Shown here: one piece after another, positions 51,061 through 59,805 of the stretch
How positions within the stretch are numbered: position 1 is the stretch's first letter
Layout: every line of letters begins with the position of its first letter
NCBI GenBank assembly: GCA_958295935.1
Contig: OY282385.1
Span: 2,273,545-2,337,544 of the forward strand
DNA length: 64,000 nt
DNA from: an uncultured Dehalococcoidia bacterium
GTDB taxonomy: Bacteria; Chloroflexota; Dehalococcoidia; Lucifugimonadales; Lucifugimonadaceae
Direction: 5' to 3'
Notes under the pieces: generated by a model
Told to the model about the DNA's origin: nothing
The model's database searches: none
What the model saw: only the letters and a program-made list of their open reading frames with translations
Translations under genes and position numbers: made by a program

Positions 51061-52269
51061 ATGTCGGGGTCTCGCGTCTTTGGGGCGTTCTCGATTCGTA
51101 GCTTTCGCTTTCAGTGGTCTTCGGATGCCAGTTCGACTTGGGCTGCTGAGATGGAGACGCTGATTCTGGGATGGTACGTGCTGGTGGAGACCGGTTCTCC
51201 TCTTCTGGTGGGGGTTCTGGGCGCCTTGCGCTTCGGCGGCACGCTGTTGTCTCCGTTCTACGGCGTGATTGCGGACCGCGTGGACCGCCGGGCGATGCTG
51301 ATCTCGATACGGTTCGTGTTCTGCATCGCTGCCGCGGGGATCATGTCGCTTGGCCTCGCGGGAGTTCTGGAAGCGTGGCACGTTCTGTCGCTGTCGTCCG
51401 TTACCGGTTTGACCCGAATGGCTGACAACGTGGCTAGGCAATCCCTGATCGCGGACGTGGTGCCTCGTCCCATGTTGACGAATGCCGCGGGGCTTGCCCG
51501 AACCACGCAGGATTCGGCTCGTATTGCAGGGGCGCTCGCCGGAGCGGGATTGCTTACGAGTCTGGGTATCGGGCCGGCTTACGTGGTGGTCGTGGCTTTC
51601 TATGCGTTCAGCATGGCGCTGGCTCTGGGCATCTCCGTTAGACTCCGGCGAAAGATACCGGTGGAGTCGCCTTTGCAAAACCTGAAGTCGGGGGTTGCCT
51701 ACATGAGGGGCGATCCGATCATCACCGGAGTGATGTTCTTGGCGTTTGTGGTGAACCTGACGGCATTCCCGCTTATCAACGGTCTCATGCCAGTGGTGGC
51801 GAGGGACGTGTTCAACCTGGAGGCGAACGGCCTGGCTCGTTTCATGGCCGTTACTGCCGGTGGCGCCTTTGTCGGGTCCGTGGGCATAGCGGCTTTCCTG
51901 CGCGTCAGACGGCCCGAACGAGTCATGGTTGCGGGCATCGTGCTGTGGCACCTGGTGTTGCTGCTGTTCGCTCGACTCGACTCAATCACGCCGGCGATGT
52001 TGGCGATTACGGCTTTTGGGTTTTCGAGCAGCCTGGCGATGGTCTCGATGTCCGTGGTGCTTCTGTCTCGTGCGCCGGAAGAGTTTCGGGGTCGGGTGAT
52101 GGGTGTGCGTGCGCTGGCAGTCTATGGTTTGCCCGTCGGGTTGTTGGTTGGAGGTTTTCTTGCCCAGTGGCTGGGTGCGCAGACCGCGCTTGTGATCAGC
52201 TCGATAGCGGGGCTTGGGTTGACAGGAGTGGCCTTGGTCGTGTGGCCGTCGCTCCTAAGAGGGCGTTAG
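51061..52269 (+). CDS. MFS transporter (MFS_3/enterobactin-exporter-like)
   Basis: About 402 residues and 12 predicted TM helices. The start FRFQWSSDASSTWAAEMETLILGW, here seen as SSDASSTWAAEMETLILGW, and the loop motif YGVIADRVDRRAMLI are typical of the EntS/MFS_3 branch that exports siderophores or drugs. RMADNVARQSLIADVVPR is another hallmark. The loop equivalent in the C-half is weak, as usual. ATG 51061 is chosen; the frame is open from 50971 but the earlier codons look non-coding. Divergent from the DUF192 gene. Confidence 0.88.
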   Translation: MSGSRVFGAFSIRSFRFQWSSDASSTWAAEMETLILGWYVLVETGSPLLVGVLGALRFGGTLLSPFYGVIADRVDRRAMLISIRFVFCIAAAGIMSLGLAGVLEAWHVLSLSSVTGLTRMADNVARQSLIADVVPRPMLTNAAGLARTTQDSARIAGALAGAGLLTSLGIGPAYVVVVAFYAFSMALALGISVRLRRKIPVESPLQNLKSGVAYMRGDPIITGVMFLAFVVNLTAFPLINGLMPVVARDVFNLEANGLARFMAVTAGGAFVGSVGIAAFLRVRRPERVMVAGIVLWHLVLLLFARLDSITPAMLAITAFGFSSSLAMVSMSVVLLSRAPEEFRGRVMGVRALAVYGLPVGLLVGGFLAQWLGAQTALVISSIAGLGLTGVALVVWPSLLRGR

Positions 52270-52600
52270 AGAGGGATTTATAAGGGGGCGCCGGCGGGCT
52301 GCGGGGAGTGTAAGCGGGGTCTGTAGAGCCTATGCGATGGATCTCGCCGTCAATTCGGCGTGGATGGCGCGGCCCTCTTGACGAGGGCGGGATCGACCCG
52401 TTCGGCGTCAGAGACGTATCGGCTAGGCAGCCGTAAGCGAACTGCCAGGCTTGTCAGGCTGTATGTATGGCCGAGCCATCCTCGTACCGTACCTTGCCGG
52501 TGCGGATCGGTGTTCTGCTATGCCTTTTGTTCTTGCACCAGACCGGCTCTGACGGGGGATTTGGCGATTTTGGGGGCTATCCTGCCTGGGCTGAAGGCTG
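52270..52600. other. gene-free stretch between MFS and ispH
   Basis: About 330 bases between convergent genes. Small ORFs are present (one at 52467 begins with a signal-like RIGVLLCLLFLHQ) but they run into the antisense of ispH and have no good start, so I do not call them. No clear terminator hairpin was seen. Confidence 0.4.
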
Positions 52601-53500
52601 TCAGCGTAGTTCTTTGGGCAGGGTGAAGGTGATGTTTTCTTCTCCGTTGCCAACGTGTACGACGCGGTCCGGGTTCAGTTCTTGTATTACGGCGGAGACC
52701 ATTTTTTCCGGTGTCGAGGCGCCTGAACTGATGCCTACCTTGTTAACGTCTTTGAACCAGTCCAGGTCCATTTCCGTCGGGCCGTTGATCAGGTAAGCGG
52801 GAACGCCCTGCGCCTCTGCGACCTCCTTTAGTCTGGCGCAGTTGGAGCTGTTCTGGGCGCCTATGATAAGGACGAGGTCGGTGAGTTGGGCCAGTTCTGT
52901 TGCGGCTTCCTGTCGGTTGGTAGTGGCGTAGCAGATGTCGTTTCTCACGAGGGCGTCGGGATACTTTTCCTGTATCTTTGCGACTGCCCTTGCGGTGTCT
53001 CGCACAGACAAGGTGGTCTGTGTGAGTACGGAGACCTTACTGCCGTCGTCCCAGTCGGGAAATTCGAAGGGCTCTCTCTCGTCGAGGAGTTCCATTTCGG
53101 TCTGCCCGGTGGTTCCAATCACCTCCTGGTGTCCTCGGTGTCCCACGAGGATGATGCGCCTTCCCTCTTTGGAGTATTTCTTGGCCTCGTTGTGTACGCG
53201 CGTAACGAGGGGGCAGGTGGCGTCGATGATATTCAATCGCCTCTCTTTGGCTTTCTGGTAGTCCGATGGCGGCGAGCCGTGTGCGGAAAAAACGGCGGCC
53301 GCGCCCTGTGGTATTTCATCTACGGACTCGACCGTAATGGCTCCCTTTGCCTCGAGGTCTGCCACGACGTGAGGGTTGTGCACGATCTGGTGCTTGACGT
53401 ATACCGGCGGGCCATAGCGTTCCAGAGCGAGTTCGACGATATCGACGGCCCTTACGACGCCTGCGCAGAATCCGCGCGGGCTGGCCAAATAGACTTCCAT
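52601..53500 (-). CDS. ispH: 4-hydroxy-3-methylbut-2-enyl diphosphate reductase
   Basis: IspH (299 residues) is the last enzyme of the MEP isoprenoid pathway and makes IPP and DMAPP with a [4Fe-4S] cluster. The three cluster cysteines are in RGFCAGVVRA, IIDATCPLVTRVH and NSSNCARLKEVA. Other blocks are HQIVHNPHVV, FSAHGSPPSDY and GISSGASTPEKMV. ATG 53500 has GGAGG six bases upstream. Length is normal. Confidence 0.96.
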   Translation of the reverse strand: MEVYLASPRGFCAGVVRAVDIVELALERYGPPVYVKHQIVHNPHVVADLEAKGAITVESVDEIPQGAAAVFSAHGSPPSDYQKAKERRLNIIDATCPLVTRVHNEAKKYSKEGRRIILVGHRGHQEVIGTTGQTEMELLDEREPFEFPDWDDGSKVSVLTQTTLSVRDTARAVAKIQEKYPDALVRNDICYATTNRQEAATELAQLTDLVLIIGAQNSSNCARLKEVAEAQGVPAYLINGPTEMDLDWFKDVNKVGISSGASTPEKMVSAVIQELNPDRVVHVGNGEENITFTLPKELR

Positions 53501-53536
53501 GGACAACCTCCGGGTGGTGGGAATCAGTGGTTCTGA

Positions 53537-54910
53537 TTATAGTCCGTGCCTTGACGGGGTTTGCTCGAGTGATGAACTGGGGGTGGTTTGTTCCGGCTGG
53601 GTGTTTGGGCTGCGGGCAACTGTTGCCAGCATGATGGCAGAGAATATGAAGGCAACCGATATGCATACGAGCATCGCCTCGTAGCCGAGTTGCCCCCCGG
53701 ATCGAGCGTTGAGGGCGTCTATTCCCACGCCTGCCACTCTCGGAACCGCTGCTCCCGCCAGTGCGGCGATGCTGGTAAGACCCAAGTCTCTCGCGGCTTT
53801 CTGGCGCGTTACGAGGTCGTTGGCGACCGTCCAGGTGACGCTCAGCATTATTCCTACGGAGGATCCTATTACCAGTCCGTCCAACAACACTGCCGTGAAG
53901 GAATTTGCTACGAGCAAGATGGTTGCTCCCGCAGCGCCCAGCCCGCCGCCCACGAGCAGTACGATAGAACGTCCTATTCGGTCTGCGAGGTATCCCGCGG
54001 GCAGAACGGTTGCGGCAATGGCGACTCCCACCACGATCACCAGCATGGAGGCGCCGCTGGCCGGATTGTCCAGCCCCACCACGTCTTGCAAGAAGAAGAG
54101 CGCATAGACTTGCATAGCCGACATGGCCGCTATGACGAAGGCCAGAGCGAAGAGAAACCTTCCATAGGTCCACACGTCCAGTCGGACCGGTCTATCCGAT
54201 AGATCCGGTTCCTTCTTTTCCCAGTTCTCCTGAATCTGTTGCGCCCAGCGGGGCAGTTGTCTTTTAGCAGACGTCGACTCTTCCGGGATGCGCGGGTGGG
54301 GCAGGTCGGCAAGTTGTTCTGTGGCCTCGTCCTCGGGATCAGGTCGGTTCCTTAAGGCGAGGATTGTCCACAGTGAAGAGAGCAAAAGGGCGATTACGAG
54401 TGCGGCGATGGCCAGCCACATCCAATGTGCGGCTTCGTTCGCATCGTATTGATCCATGAATTGGAGTATGACAAAAGTGAAGACTCCGGCGCCGGCCACC
54501 CTCAGCAGGTTGAGCGTTCCGGATGCCCGGCCCATGTTTCCCCTGTCTACGTGGTCCACAAGCAGTGCGTTGGCCGGCCCCTGGCTCAGGTTTCCGGAAA
54601 GCTGTATCAGGATGGTTGCAAGGAGAACGGACAGGAAAGTGGCGGCTGCTCCGAAGTAGATGGCAGAGAGGGCCATGAGAACGGCGCCGGCGGCCATGAA
54701 GGGCAGTCGCTTGGTGGTGATACGCGCCGATCTGTCGCTGACGATGCCGGATAGAGGCTGCATGAAAGCTGCGACGGTTAGCCCTATCAGTGAGATGACG
54801 CCGAGGGTACCGTTCTTGTCTAGCTGGTTTCCGAATATGGTGACGGATCCGCTGTCGAGTATGGCCAGTACCTTGAAGGGTAGAATGCCCGACCCTATTC
54901 CGGTGGCCAT
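53537..54910 (-). CDS. MFS transporter
   Basis: A polytopic protein of at least 457 residues with two six-helix halves split by an acidic loop (about 190-230: LPHPRIPEESTSAKRQL). The motif GYLADRIGRSIVLLVGGGLGA in the second half (here as YLADRIGRSIVLL) and GIVSDRSARITTKRLP in the first are MFS loop motifs. Its fold is like glycoside-pentoside or sucrose-type MFS proteins, but the substrate is open. ATG 54910 falls inside what should be TM1; the frame stays open back to TGA 55061-55063 and reads VFNLSAYSFGLSA just upstream, yet offers no ATG, GTG or TTG. The true start is therefore unclear. Confidence 0.82.
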   Translation of the reverse strand: MATGIGSGILPFKVLAILDSGSVTIFGNQLDKNGTLGVISLIGLTVAAFMQPLSGIVSDRSARITTKRLPFMAAGAVLMALSAIYFGAAATFLSVLLATILIQLSGNLSQGPANALLVDHVDRGNMGRASGTLNLLRVAGAGVFTFVILQFMDQYDANEAAHWMWLAIAALVIALLLSSLWTILALRNRPDPEDEATEQLADLPHPRIPEESTSAKRQLPRWAQQIQENWEKKEPDLSDRPVRLDVWTYGRFLFALAFVIAAMSAMQVYALFFLQDVVGLDNPASGASMLVIVVGVAIAATVLPAGYLADRIGRSIVLLVGGGLGAAGATILLVANSFTAVLLDGLVIGSSVGIMLSVTWTVANDLVTRQKAARDLGLTSIAALAGAAVPRVAGVGIDALNARSGGQLGYEAMLVCISVAFIFSAIMLATVARSPNTQPEQTTPSSSLEQTPSRHGL

Positions 54911-55121
54911 GGCAGACAGGCCGAACGAGTAGGCGCTCAGGTTGAAGACGCTGGCGGGACCTCGGCGGTAGGTGTTGGCGATTCGGGCGCCTGGGCGGGC
55001 GAGGAGCGCGAGAATGTCTGCTTGGCTCGATTCTTCTTCAGGGTTGATGAGGTGTCTGCGTCAAGATTGTATGCGGGTGTGGCACAATTCGGGCAGCGTT
55101 CTGTACATGGGAGGTCTTCAG

Positions 55122-55472
55122 ATGGCAGTCGAGGCTGTTTTCTATCACTGGAAGCGGTGAAGTTCCTGCAAGAAAGCGAGGGATGCTCTCTCGCAGGCCG
55201 GGGTAGAGGTTTCGGAGCGTGACTTTTTCTCGGAGCCTTTGAGCGAGGTTGAGTTGCGGGAATTGGCGGGGATGGCGTCGACGGATGAGATCTTCTCATG
55301 GTCCAGCCCCAGCGCCAGGGACTATCGTAAACGGCGCGGGGATATATCCGACGACGAATTGATCTCGCTGATGCTGGAAGAGCCTCGCCTCATCCGCCGT
55401 CCAATCCTGGTTATGGAAGGCACGGTCACTTTAGGCTACCGGAAGGCTGACTACGACCGCTTGTCTCTTTAG
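55122..55472 (+). CDS. probable selenocysteine-containing ArsC/Spx-like protein
   Basis: From ATG 55122 (GGGAGG seven bases upstream) the frame reads MAVEAVFYHWKR, then TGA at 55158-55160, then SSCKKARDALSQAGVEVSER and on to TAG-ending ADYDRLSL at 55472, 116 residues in all. ArsC/Spx proteins are thioredoxin-fold and carry a CxxC or Cxx-type motif right here; the TGA sits at the first Cys of CxxC (U13-S-S-C16). C-terminal blocks MLEEPRLIRRPILVMEGTV fit the family. A hairpin directly after the TGA (55165-55197) suits a bacterial SECIS. TGA is a normal stop in neighbouring genes. The role is probably a thiol/selenol oxidoreductase. A nonsense mutation is the main alternative; conservation of the whole frame downstream argues against old decay. 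No sel genes are in the window. Confidence 0.8.
55165..55197 (+). promoter_or_regulatory. SECIS-like hairpin after the in-frame TGA
   Basis: CCTGC (55165-55169) pairs with GCAGG (55193-55197), and GAG (55178-55180, or GCGAG from 55176) pairs with CTC (55190-55192, or CTCGC), with a purine-rich bulge on the 5' side. The apical loop is GGATGCTCT (55181-55189), 20 bases after the TGA. Bacterial SECIS elements lie in the coding region just behind the UGA and have a G in the apical loop, so position and form fit. Confidence 0.6.
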
Positions 55473-55757
55473 CCGGCCATGCCTCTCCGGGTTCTCCGCC
55501 AACTGTAATTCGACGTTCCTCCCTCGTTCCCAAGCCCGGCAGGGTCTATCATGTAGCGCTGGTATGGACCGTTGGAGGCGGGCAGGGCGGAGTGCGGTAA
55601 CCGCGTTCGCCGTCGTGTACGGTCAGGGATCGACTCCGACCCCGTGAGGAGGCGATGGCGGCTGCGCCGCAGGCGGATGGGGTAGCCTGCCCTCTCCCGA
55701 TTTACCGGGCGGTTTGAATGCAAAACAAGCGGTTTACGAGGTTTCAGGGGGGCTTTG

Positions 55758-56711
55758 ATGTCCGACGCTTTTGGCGAGATGGTTGTATTTAGCGGGAATG
55801 CGCACCGTGAGCTTGCCCGCCGCATCTGCGATTACCTCAACGTACCTGTGGGGCGTGTCGAGGTATTCAAGTTCGCCAATGACAATACTTTCGTGCGTAT
55901 TCTTCAAAACGTGCGGCAGCGTGACGTGTTCATCGTGCAGCCCACCGCGGAGCCTGTGAACGACCGCATCATGGAGATGCTGATCATGATCGACGCTGCG
56001 CAACGGGCGTCGGCAGGCCGCATCACCGCGGTCATTCCCTACTACTCGTATGCACGTACCGATAAGAAGGACCAACCGCGGGTTCCTATCACGGCTCGTC
56101 TAATTGCAGACCTGCTTGAAACGGCGGGTACGGACCGGGTGATAATGGTGGACCTTCACGCTGCACAGGTGCAGGGTTTCTTCCGCGTTCCTGTGGATGA
56201 GTTGACGGCCTTGCCCAAGCAAGTAGAGTACTTTCAGGAGAAGGGGCTGGAGAACTCGGTCGTGGTTGCGACGGACATAGGGATATCCAAGCGTGCGCGA
56301 GATTTTGCAGATCGTATGAACGCGCCGCTGGCCATCATCGAGAAGCGGCGCACGAGCAACCACGATGACGTGGAGACCCTGAACGTTATTGGGAACGTCG
56401 ATGGGAGAGCGGCGATCCTTTTCGACGACGAGATCAGCACAGGGGGCACGGTGATCGCTGCAGCTGAGGCCCTGGCCCGCTTCGGAGCTACCGACATCTA
56501 CGCCTGCGCGACCCACGGGGTTTTGCCGGAGGATGCTTCTCAACGCTTGCAGCAGACGCCTGAGATACGAGAGGTGGTGGTCACAGATACGGTCCCGGTT
56601 AACGGAAACAAACTGACCCCTCAGATCACGGTGCTCTCGATCGCCGACCTGCTCGGGGAAGCGATATCGCGCATCCATCGCGGCGAGTCGGTGGGAGCGA
56701 TGTTCACGTAG
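55758..56711 (+). CDS. prs: ribose-phosphate pyrophosphokinase
   Basis: Prs (317 residues) makes PRPP from ribose-5-phosphate and ATP for nucleotide, His and Trp synthesis. Blocks seen are FANDNTFVRILQNVRQRDVF, PYYSYARTDKKDQPRVPIT (flexible catalytic loop), VDLHAAQVQGFF, and the PRPP-binding loop ILFDDEISTGGTVIAAAEAL. The usual KxxR near KRR is present in IIEKRRTSN. ATG 55758 is preceded by GGGGGG; a TTG is immediately upstream at 55755. Length is normal. Confidence 0.95.
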   Translation: MSDAFGEMVVFSGNAHRELARRICDYLNVPVGRVEVFKFANDNTFVRILQNVRQRDVFIVQPTAEPVNDRIMEMLIMIDAAQRASAGRITAVIPYYSYARTDKKDQPRVPITARLIADLLETAGTDRVIMVDLHAAQVQGFFRVPVDELTALPKQVEYFQEKGLENSVVVATDIGISKRARDFADRMNAPLAIIEKRRTSNHDDVETLNVIGNVDGRAAILFDDEISTGGTVIAAAEALARFGATDIYACATHGVLPEDASQRLQQTPEIREVVVTDTVPVNGNKLTPQITVLSIADLLGEAISRIHRGESVGAMFT

Positions 56712-57031
56712 GGTTTTCTAGCCTGCGGCGTGGTTCGGTGGACGCGGCTGCCGGGGGCGATGGAACCGCCTACACGTGCTTGGCGCGATTTTGAGGGGAC
56801 GACGGCCCCGACGATGGGCTATCGGAAGGAGGCCGGGTAGATGGAGTTGGTGATACGATGGGAATGATGGTCACTGGAGGAGATTTCAGTTTGGACAGGG
56901 ATTGCGGGTTACGATTTCGTACCGCGTAGCAACACGTTTTAGCTGGTCACGCGGGACAGAAGGCCTGATACAACCGACCATTTTCATCATCGCCCAAGGG
57001 GCATACTCCACTTCAGCAACCTGGCAGAGAC
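56712..57031. other. gene-free stretch upstream of secA
   Basis: About 320 bases with no convincing gene or structure. It should contain the secA promoter, but I could not choose a clear -35/-10 pair. Confidence 0.4.
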
Positions 57032-59758
57032 ATGATCGGGCTTCTCAATAAGATAATCGGCGACTCCAACCAGAAGGCGATCAACAAGACGCGCCCTGTA
57101 GTTGCGGAAGTCAATGCGCTGGAGGCGGAGTTCAAGGCTCTGTCGGACGAGGGGCTGAGGTCGGTTACGGACGAGTTGAGGTCCAGGCTGGCAAGCGGTG
57201 AGAGCCTCGATGACGTTCTGCCGGAGGCGTTTGCCGCGGTTCGCGAAGCGGCTCGTCGAGTGCTCGGTATGCGTCACTTCGACGTTCAGCTTATTGGCGG
57301 GGTTGTGCTGCACCAAGGGAAGATCGCGGAGATGCGCACCGGCGAGGGTAAGACCTTGGTTGCGACACTTCCCGCGTACCTCAACTCTCTGACCGGGGAC
57401 GGAGTACACATCGTTACGGTCAATGACTATCTGGCGAAGCGCGACGCCTCCTGGATGGGAGCGGTGTATCACGCGCTGGGTATAACGGTGGGTTGCCTAC
57501 AGAATCAAGGGTCGTTTGTGTACGACCCGGACGCGGTGAACGCGGGTCAGGCTGAGGAAAAGGATGACGACGGCTCAGCCAGCTTCGCGGCTGTGGCAGG
57601 CGAGAACATGCGCAGCGCGTCCAAGCGTGACGCTTACCAGGCGGACATCACCTACGGCACGAACAACGAGTTTGGCTTCGACTACCTTCGCGACAACATA
57701 GTTGAGGAAGAGTCGCGAATGGTTCAGAAGGAGGCTTGCTACGCCATCGTGGACGAGGTGGACAACATTCTGATCGACGAGGCCCGGACTCCGTTGATCA
57801 TTTCGGGCCCTGCGAGAGAATCCGGTCAGGAGTACCGCCGTTTTGCGCAGATGGCAAAGCGTCTCGAACGGGGTACTCACTATCAGATCGACGAGAAGCT
57901 AAAGTCCATCTCTCTCACCCCGGAGGGTATATCCACTCTTGAAAAGAAGCTGGAAGTAGAGAATCTGTACGATTCCAGGCACGAGGCGCTTACCCACTTC
58001 GTGGAGAATGCGGTGCGGGCAGAGGCTCTCTATCAGAGGGACCGCGAGTACGTCGTGCGGGATAACGAAGTGGTGATCGTGGACGAGTTTACTGGGCGCC
58101 TGATGGAGGGTAGGCGCTACTCGGACGGCCTGCATCAGGCCATAGAGGCGAAGGAGAACGTGCGGGTCAGACGTGAGTCTGTTACTTACGCGACCATCAC
58201 GTTGCAGAACTATTTCCGCCTGTACGAGAAGCTATCCGGCATGACCGGGACGGCGGTGACGGAGGCTGAAGAGTTCTTCAAGATCTACAAGCTGGAGGTG
58301 GTGGAGATTCCGACCAACCAGGAGATGATCCGGGCGGATCGGGCGGATCTGATCTATAAGACCGAGGAGGCGAAGTGGAATGCGGTTGCGGAGAAGATTA
58401 CCGATCTGCACCGCGACAGCCGGCCTGTGCTTGTGGGTACCACCAGCATCGAGAAGTCGGAGTTGCTATCGAGTAAGTTACGCAAGCACAAGGTTCCGCA
58501 TCAGGTGCTGAACGCGAAGCAGCATGAGAAGGAGGCGACGGTGGTTGCGCAGGCCGGTCGTCCCGGGGCGGTCACGGTTGCTACGAACATGGCAGGACGG
58601 GGCACCGATATCATCTTGGGAGGCAACCCGGATACTCTAAAGATTCCGCATGACGAGTGGCAGAGCGACCATGACCTGGTGCTGAGCAAAGGGGGGCTCT
58701 TCGTGCTTGGCACGGAGCGGCACGAGGCGCGGCGTATCGACAACCAGCTTCGGGGGAGGTCGGGGCGGCAGGGCGATCCCGGAGAGACGCAATTCTACGT
58801 ATCGACAGAGGACGACCTGATCCGTCGTTTTGGCGGGGATCGTATGCGCGGCGCGATGAACATGTTCGGTTGGGAGGACGACGTACCGCTGGAGAACCGT
58901 ATGGTTTCCCGTACGGTGGAGAGCGCTCAGAGCAAGGTTGAGGGTCACCACTTCGAGATACGGAAGCATCTGGTTGATTACGACGACGTTATAAATACGC
59001 ATCGTGACGTGATCTACAAGCTGCGGGGCAAGGTTTTGAAGGGAGAGGATCTGCGGCCCACGATCACGGAATACGTGCAGAAAGAGCTTTCGGCGAGGAT
59101 GACGGCCCACTTGAAGGGGGACTCGTCGACCTGGGACACAGTGGAATTCCAGCGCGCGGTGCAGGGCGTTATACCGGTGCCGGAAGCGCTGGAGGATCCT
59201 GAGGAGCTGGCTTCTCTTGAATTGGAGTCGATCGAGTCTGCGCTGTTTCGGCAGGTTGATACCCTCTATGCGCTTCGGGAGTTTGAGTTTGGCGCGGAGG
59301 CGATGCGGGGTCTTGAGCGGGCGATCATGTTGCGGTCCATCGACTCTCAGTGGGTCGAGCACCTGACTGCGATGGAGAACATGCGGCAGGGGATTGGCTT
59401 GCAGGCTGCCGGTCAGCGCGATCCGCTTGTCCAGTACAAACGGCAGTCTTATGAGATGTTCAACGGGCTGATGGCCAGTATTGAGTCGGAAGTGGCGCGC
59501 ACGATCTTCAAGGTTGCATTGTCCCGGCCTGAGCTTCGGACGCCTGTTCCGTCCGGTCGCATTCGCGGGCGTAACGGAGCGAGCCAGGGAACGAATGGGC
59601 GGGCGACGAGCGTTTTGACAGGCGGTAAGTCTGTCATGTCGACGGTGAATCAGAGTCACGGCGCGGGTGGGGGTGGAGAAGGTCCCAAGGTGGGTCGCAA
59701 CCAGCGCTGCCCATGTGGGTCGGGGAAGAAGTACAAGCGCTGCCATGGGCGCGGCTAG
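57032..59758 (+). CDS. secA: preprotein translocase subunit SecA
   Basis: SecA (908 residues) is the ATPase motor of the Sec export channel. Walker A MRTGEGKT is at about 101-108. Other blocks are HIVTVNDYLAKRDASWM, YGTNNEFGFDYLRDN, IVDEVDNILIDEARTPLI (DEVD box), GLHQAIEAKENV, TNMAGRGTDIILGG, and GTERHEARRIDNQLRGRSGRQGDPG (here GTERHEARRIDNQLRGRSG). The C-terminus carries the zinc-binding tail CPCGSGKKYKRCHG. An insertion of about 35 residues near 165-200 (EEKDDDGSASFAAVAGENMR) lies before the YGTNNE block. Length is typical. The next gene starts 47 bases downstream. Confidence 0.97.
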   Translation: MIGLLNKIIGDSNQKAINKTRPVVAEVNALEAEFKALSDEGLRSVTDELRSRLASGESLDDVLPEAFAAVREAARRVLGMRHFDVQLIGGVVLHQGKIAEMRTGEGKTLVATLPAYLNSLTGDGVHIVTVNDYLAKRDASWMGAVYHALGITVGCLQNQGSFVYDPDAVNAGQAEEKDDDGSASFAAVAGENMRSASKRDAYQADITYGTNNEFGFDYLRDNIVEEESRMVQKEACYAIVDEVDNILIDEARTPLIISGPARESGQEYRRFAQMAKRLERGTHYQIDEKLKSISLTPEGISTLEKKLEVENLYDSRHEALTHFVENAVRAEALYQRDREYVVRDNEVVIVDEFTGRLMEGRRYSDGLHQAIEAKENVRVRRESVTYATITLQNYFRLYEKLSGMTGTAVTEAEEFFKIYKLEVVEIPTNQEMIRADRADLIYKTEEAKWNAVAEKITDLHRDSRPVLVGTTSIEKSELLSSKLRKHKVPHQVLNAKQHEKEATVVAQAGRPGAVTVATNMAGRGTDIILGGNPDTLKIPHDEWQSDHDLVLSKGGLFVLGTERHEARRIDNQLRGRSGRQGDPGETQFYVSTEDDLIRRFGGDRMRGAMNMFGWEDDVPLENRMVSRTVESAQSKVEGHHFEIRKHLVDYDDVINTHRDVIYKLRGKVLKGEDLRPTITEYVQKELSARMTAHLKGDSSTWDTVEFQRAVQGVIPVPEALEDPEELASLELESIESALFRQVDTLYALREFEFGAEAMRGLERAIMLRSIDSQWVEHLTAMENMRQGIGLQAAGQRDPLVQYKRQSYEMFNGLMASIESEVARTIFKVALSRPELRTPVPSGRIRGRNGASQGTNGRATSVLTGGKSVMSTVNQSHGAGGGGEGPKVGRNQRCPCGSGKKYKRCHGRG

Positions 59759-59805
59759 TGAGCTTGCTCCGGTCAAGATGAGATGTTGTCGAATGGTCTC
59801 CCGCG

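Noticed and set aside
51022-51951. 309-residue open frame on the minus strand opposite the MFS gene
   Set aside because: Its translation is His/Arg/Gln-rich low complexity and it lies antisense to a clear transporter; it is a shadow of codon bias.
53316-54173. 285-residue minus-strand frame over ispH and the MFS gene
   Set aside because: It crosses two real genes in another frame, and its composition is Arg/Gly-rich without motifs.
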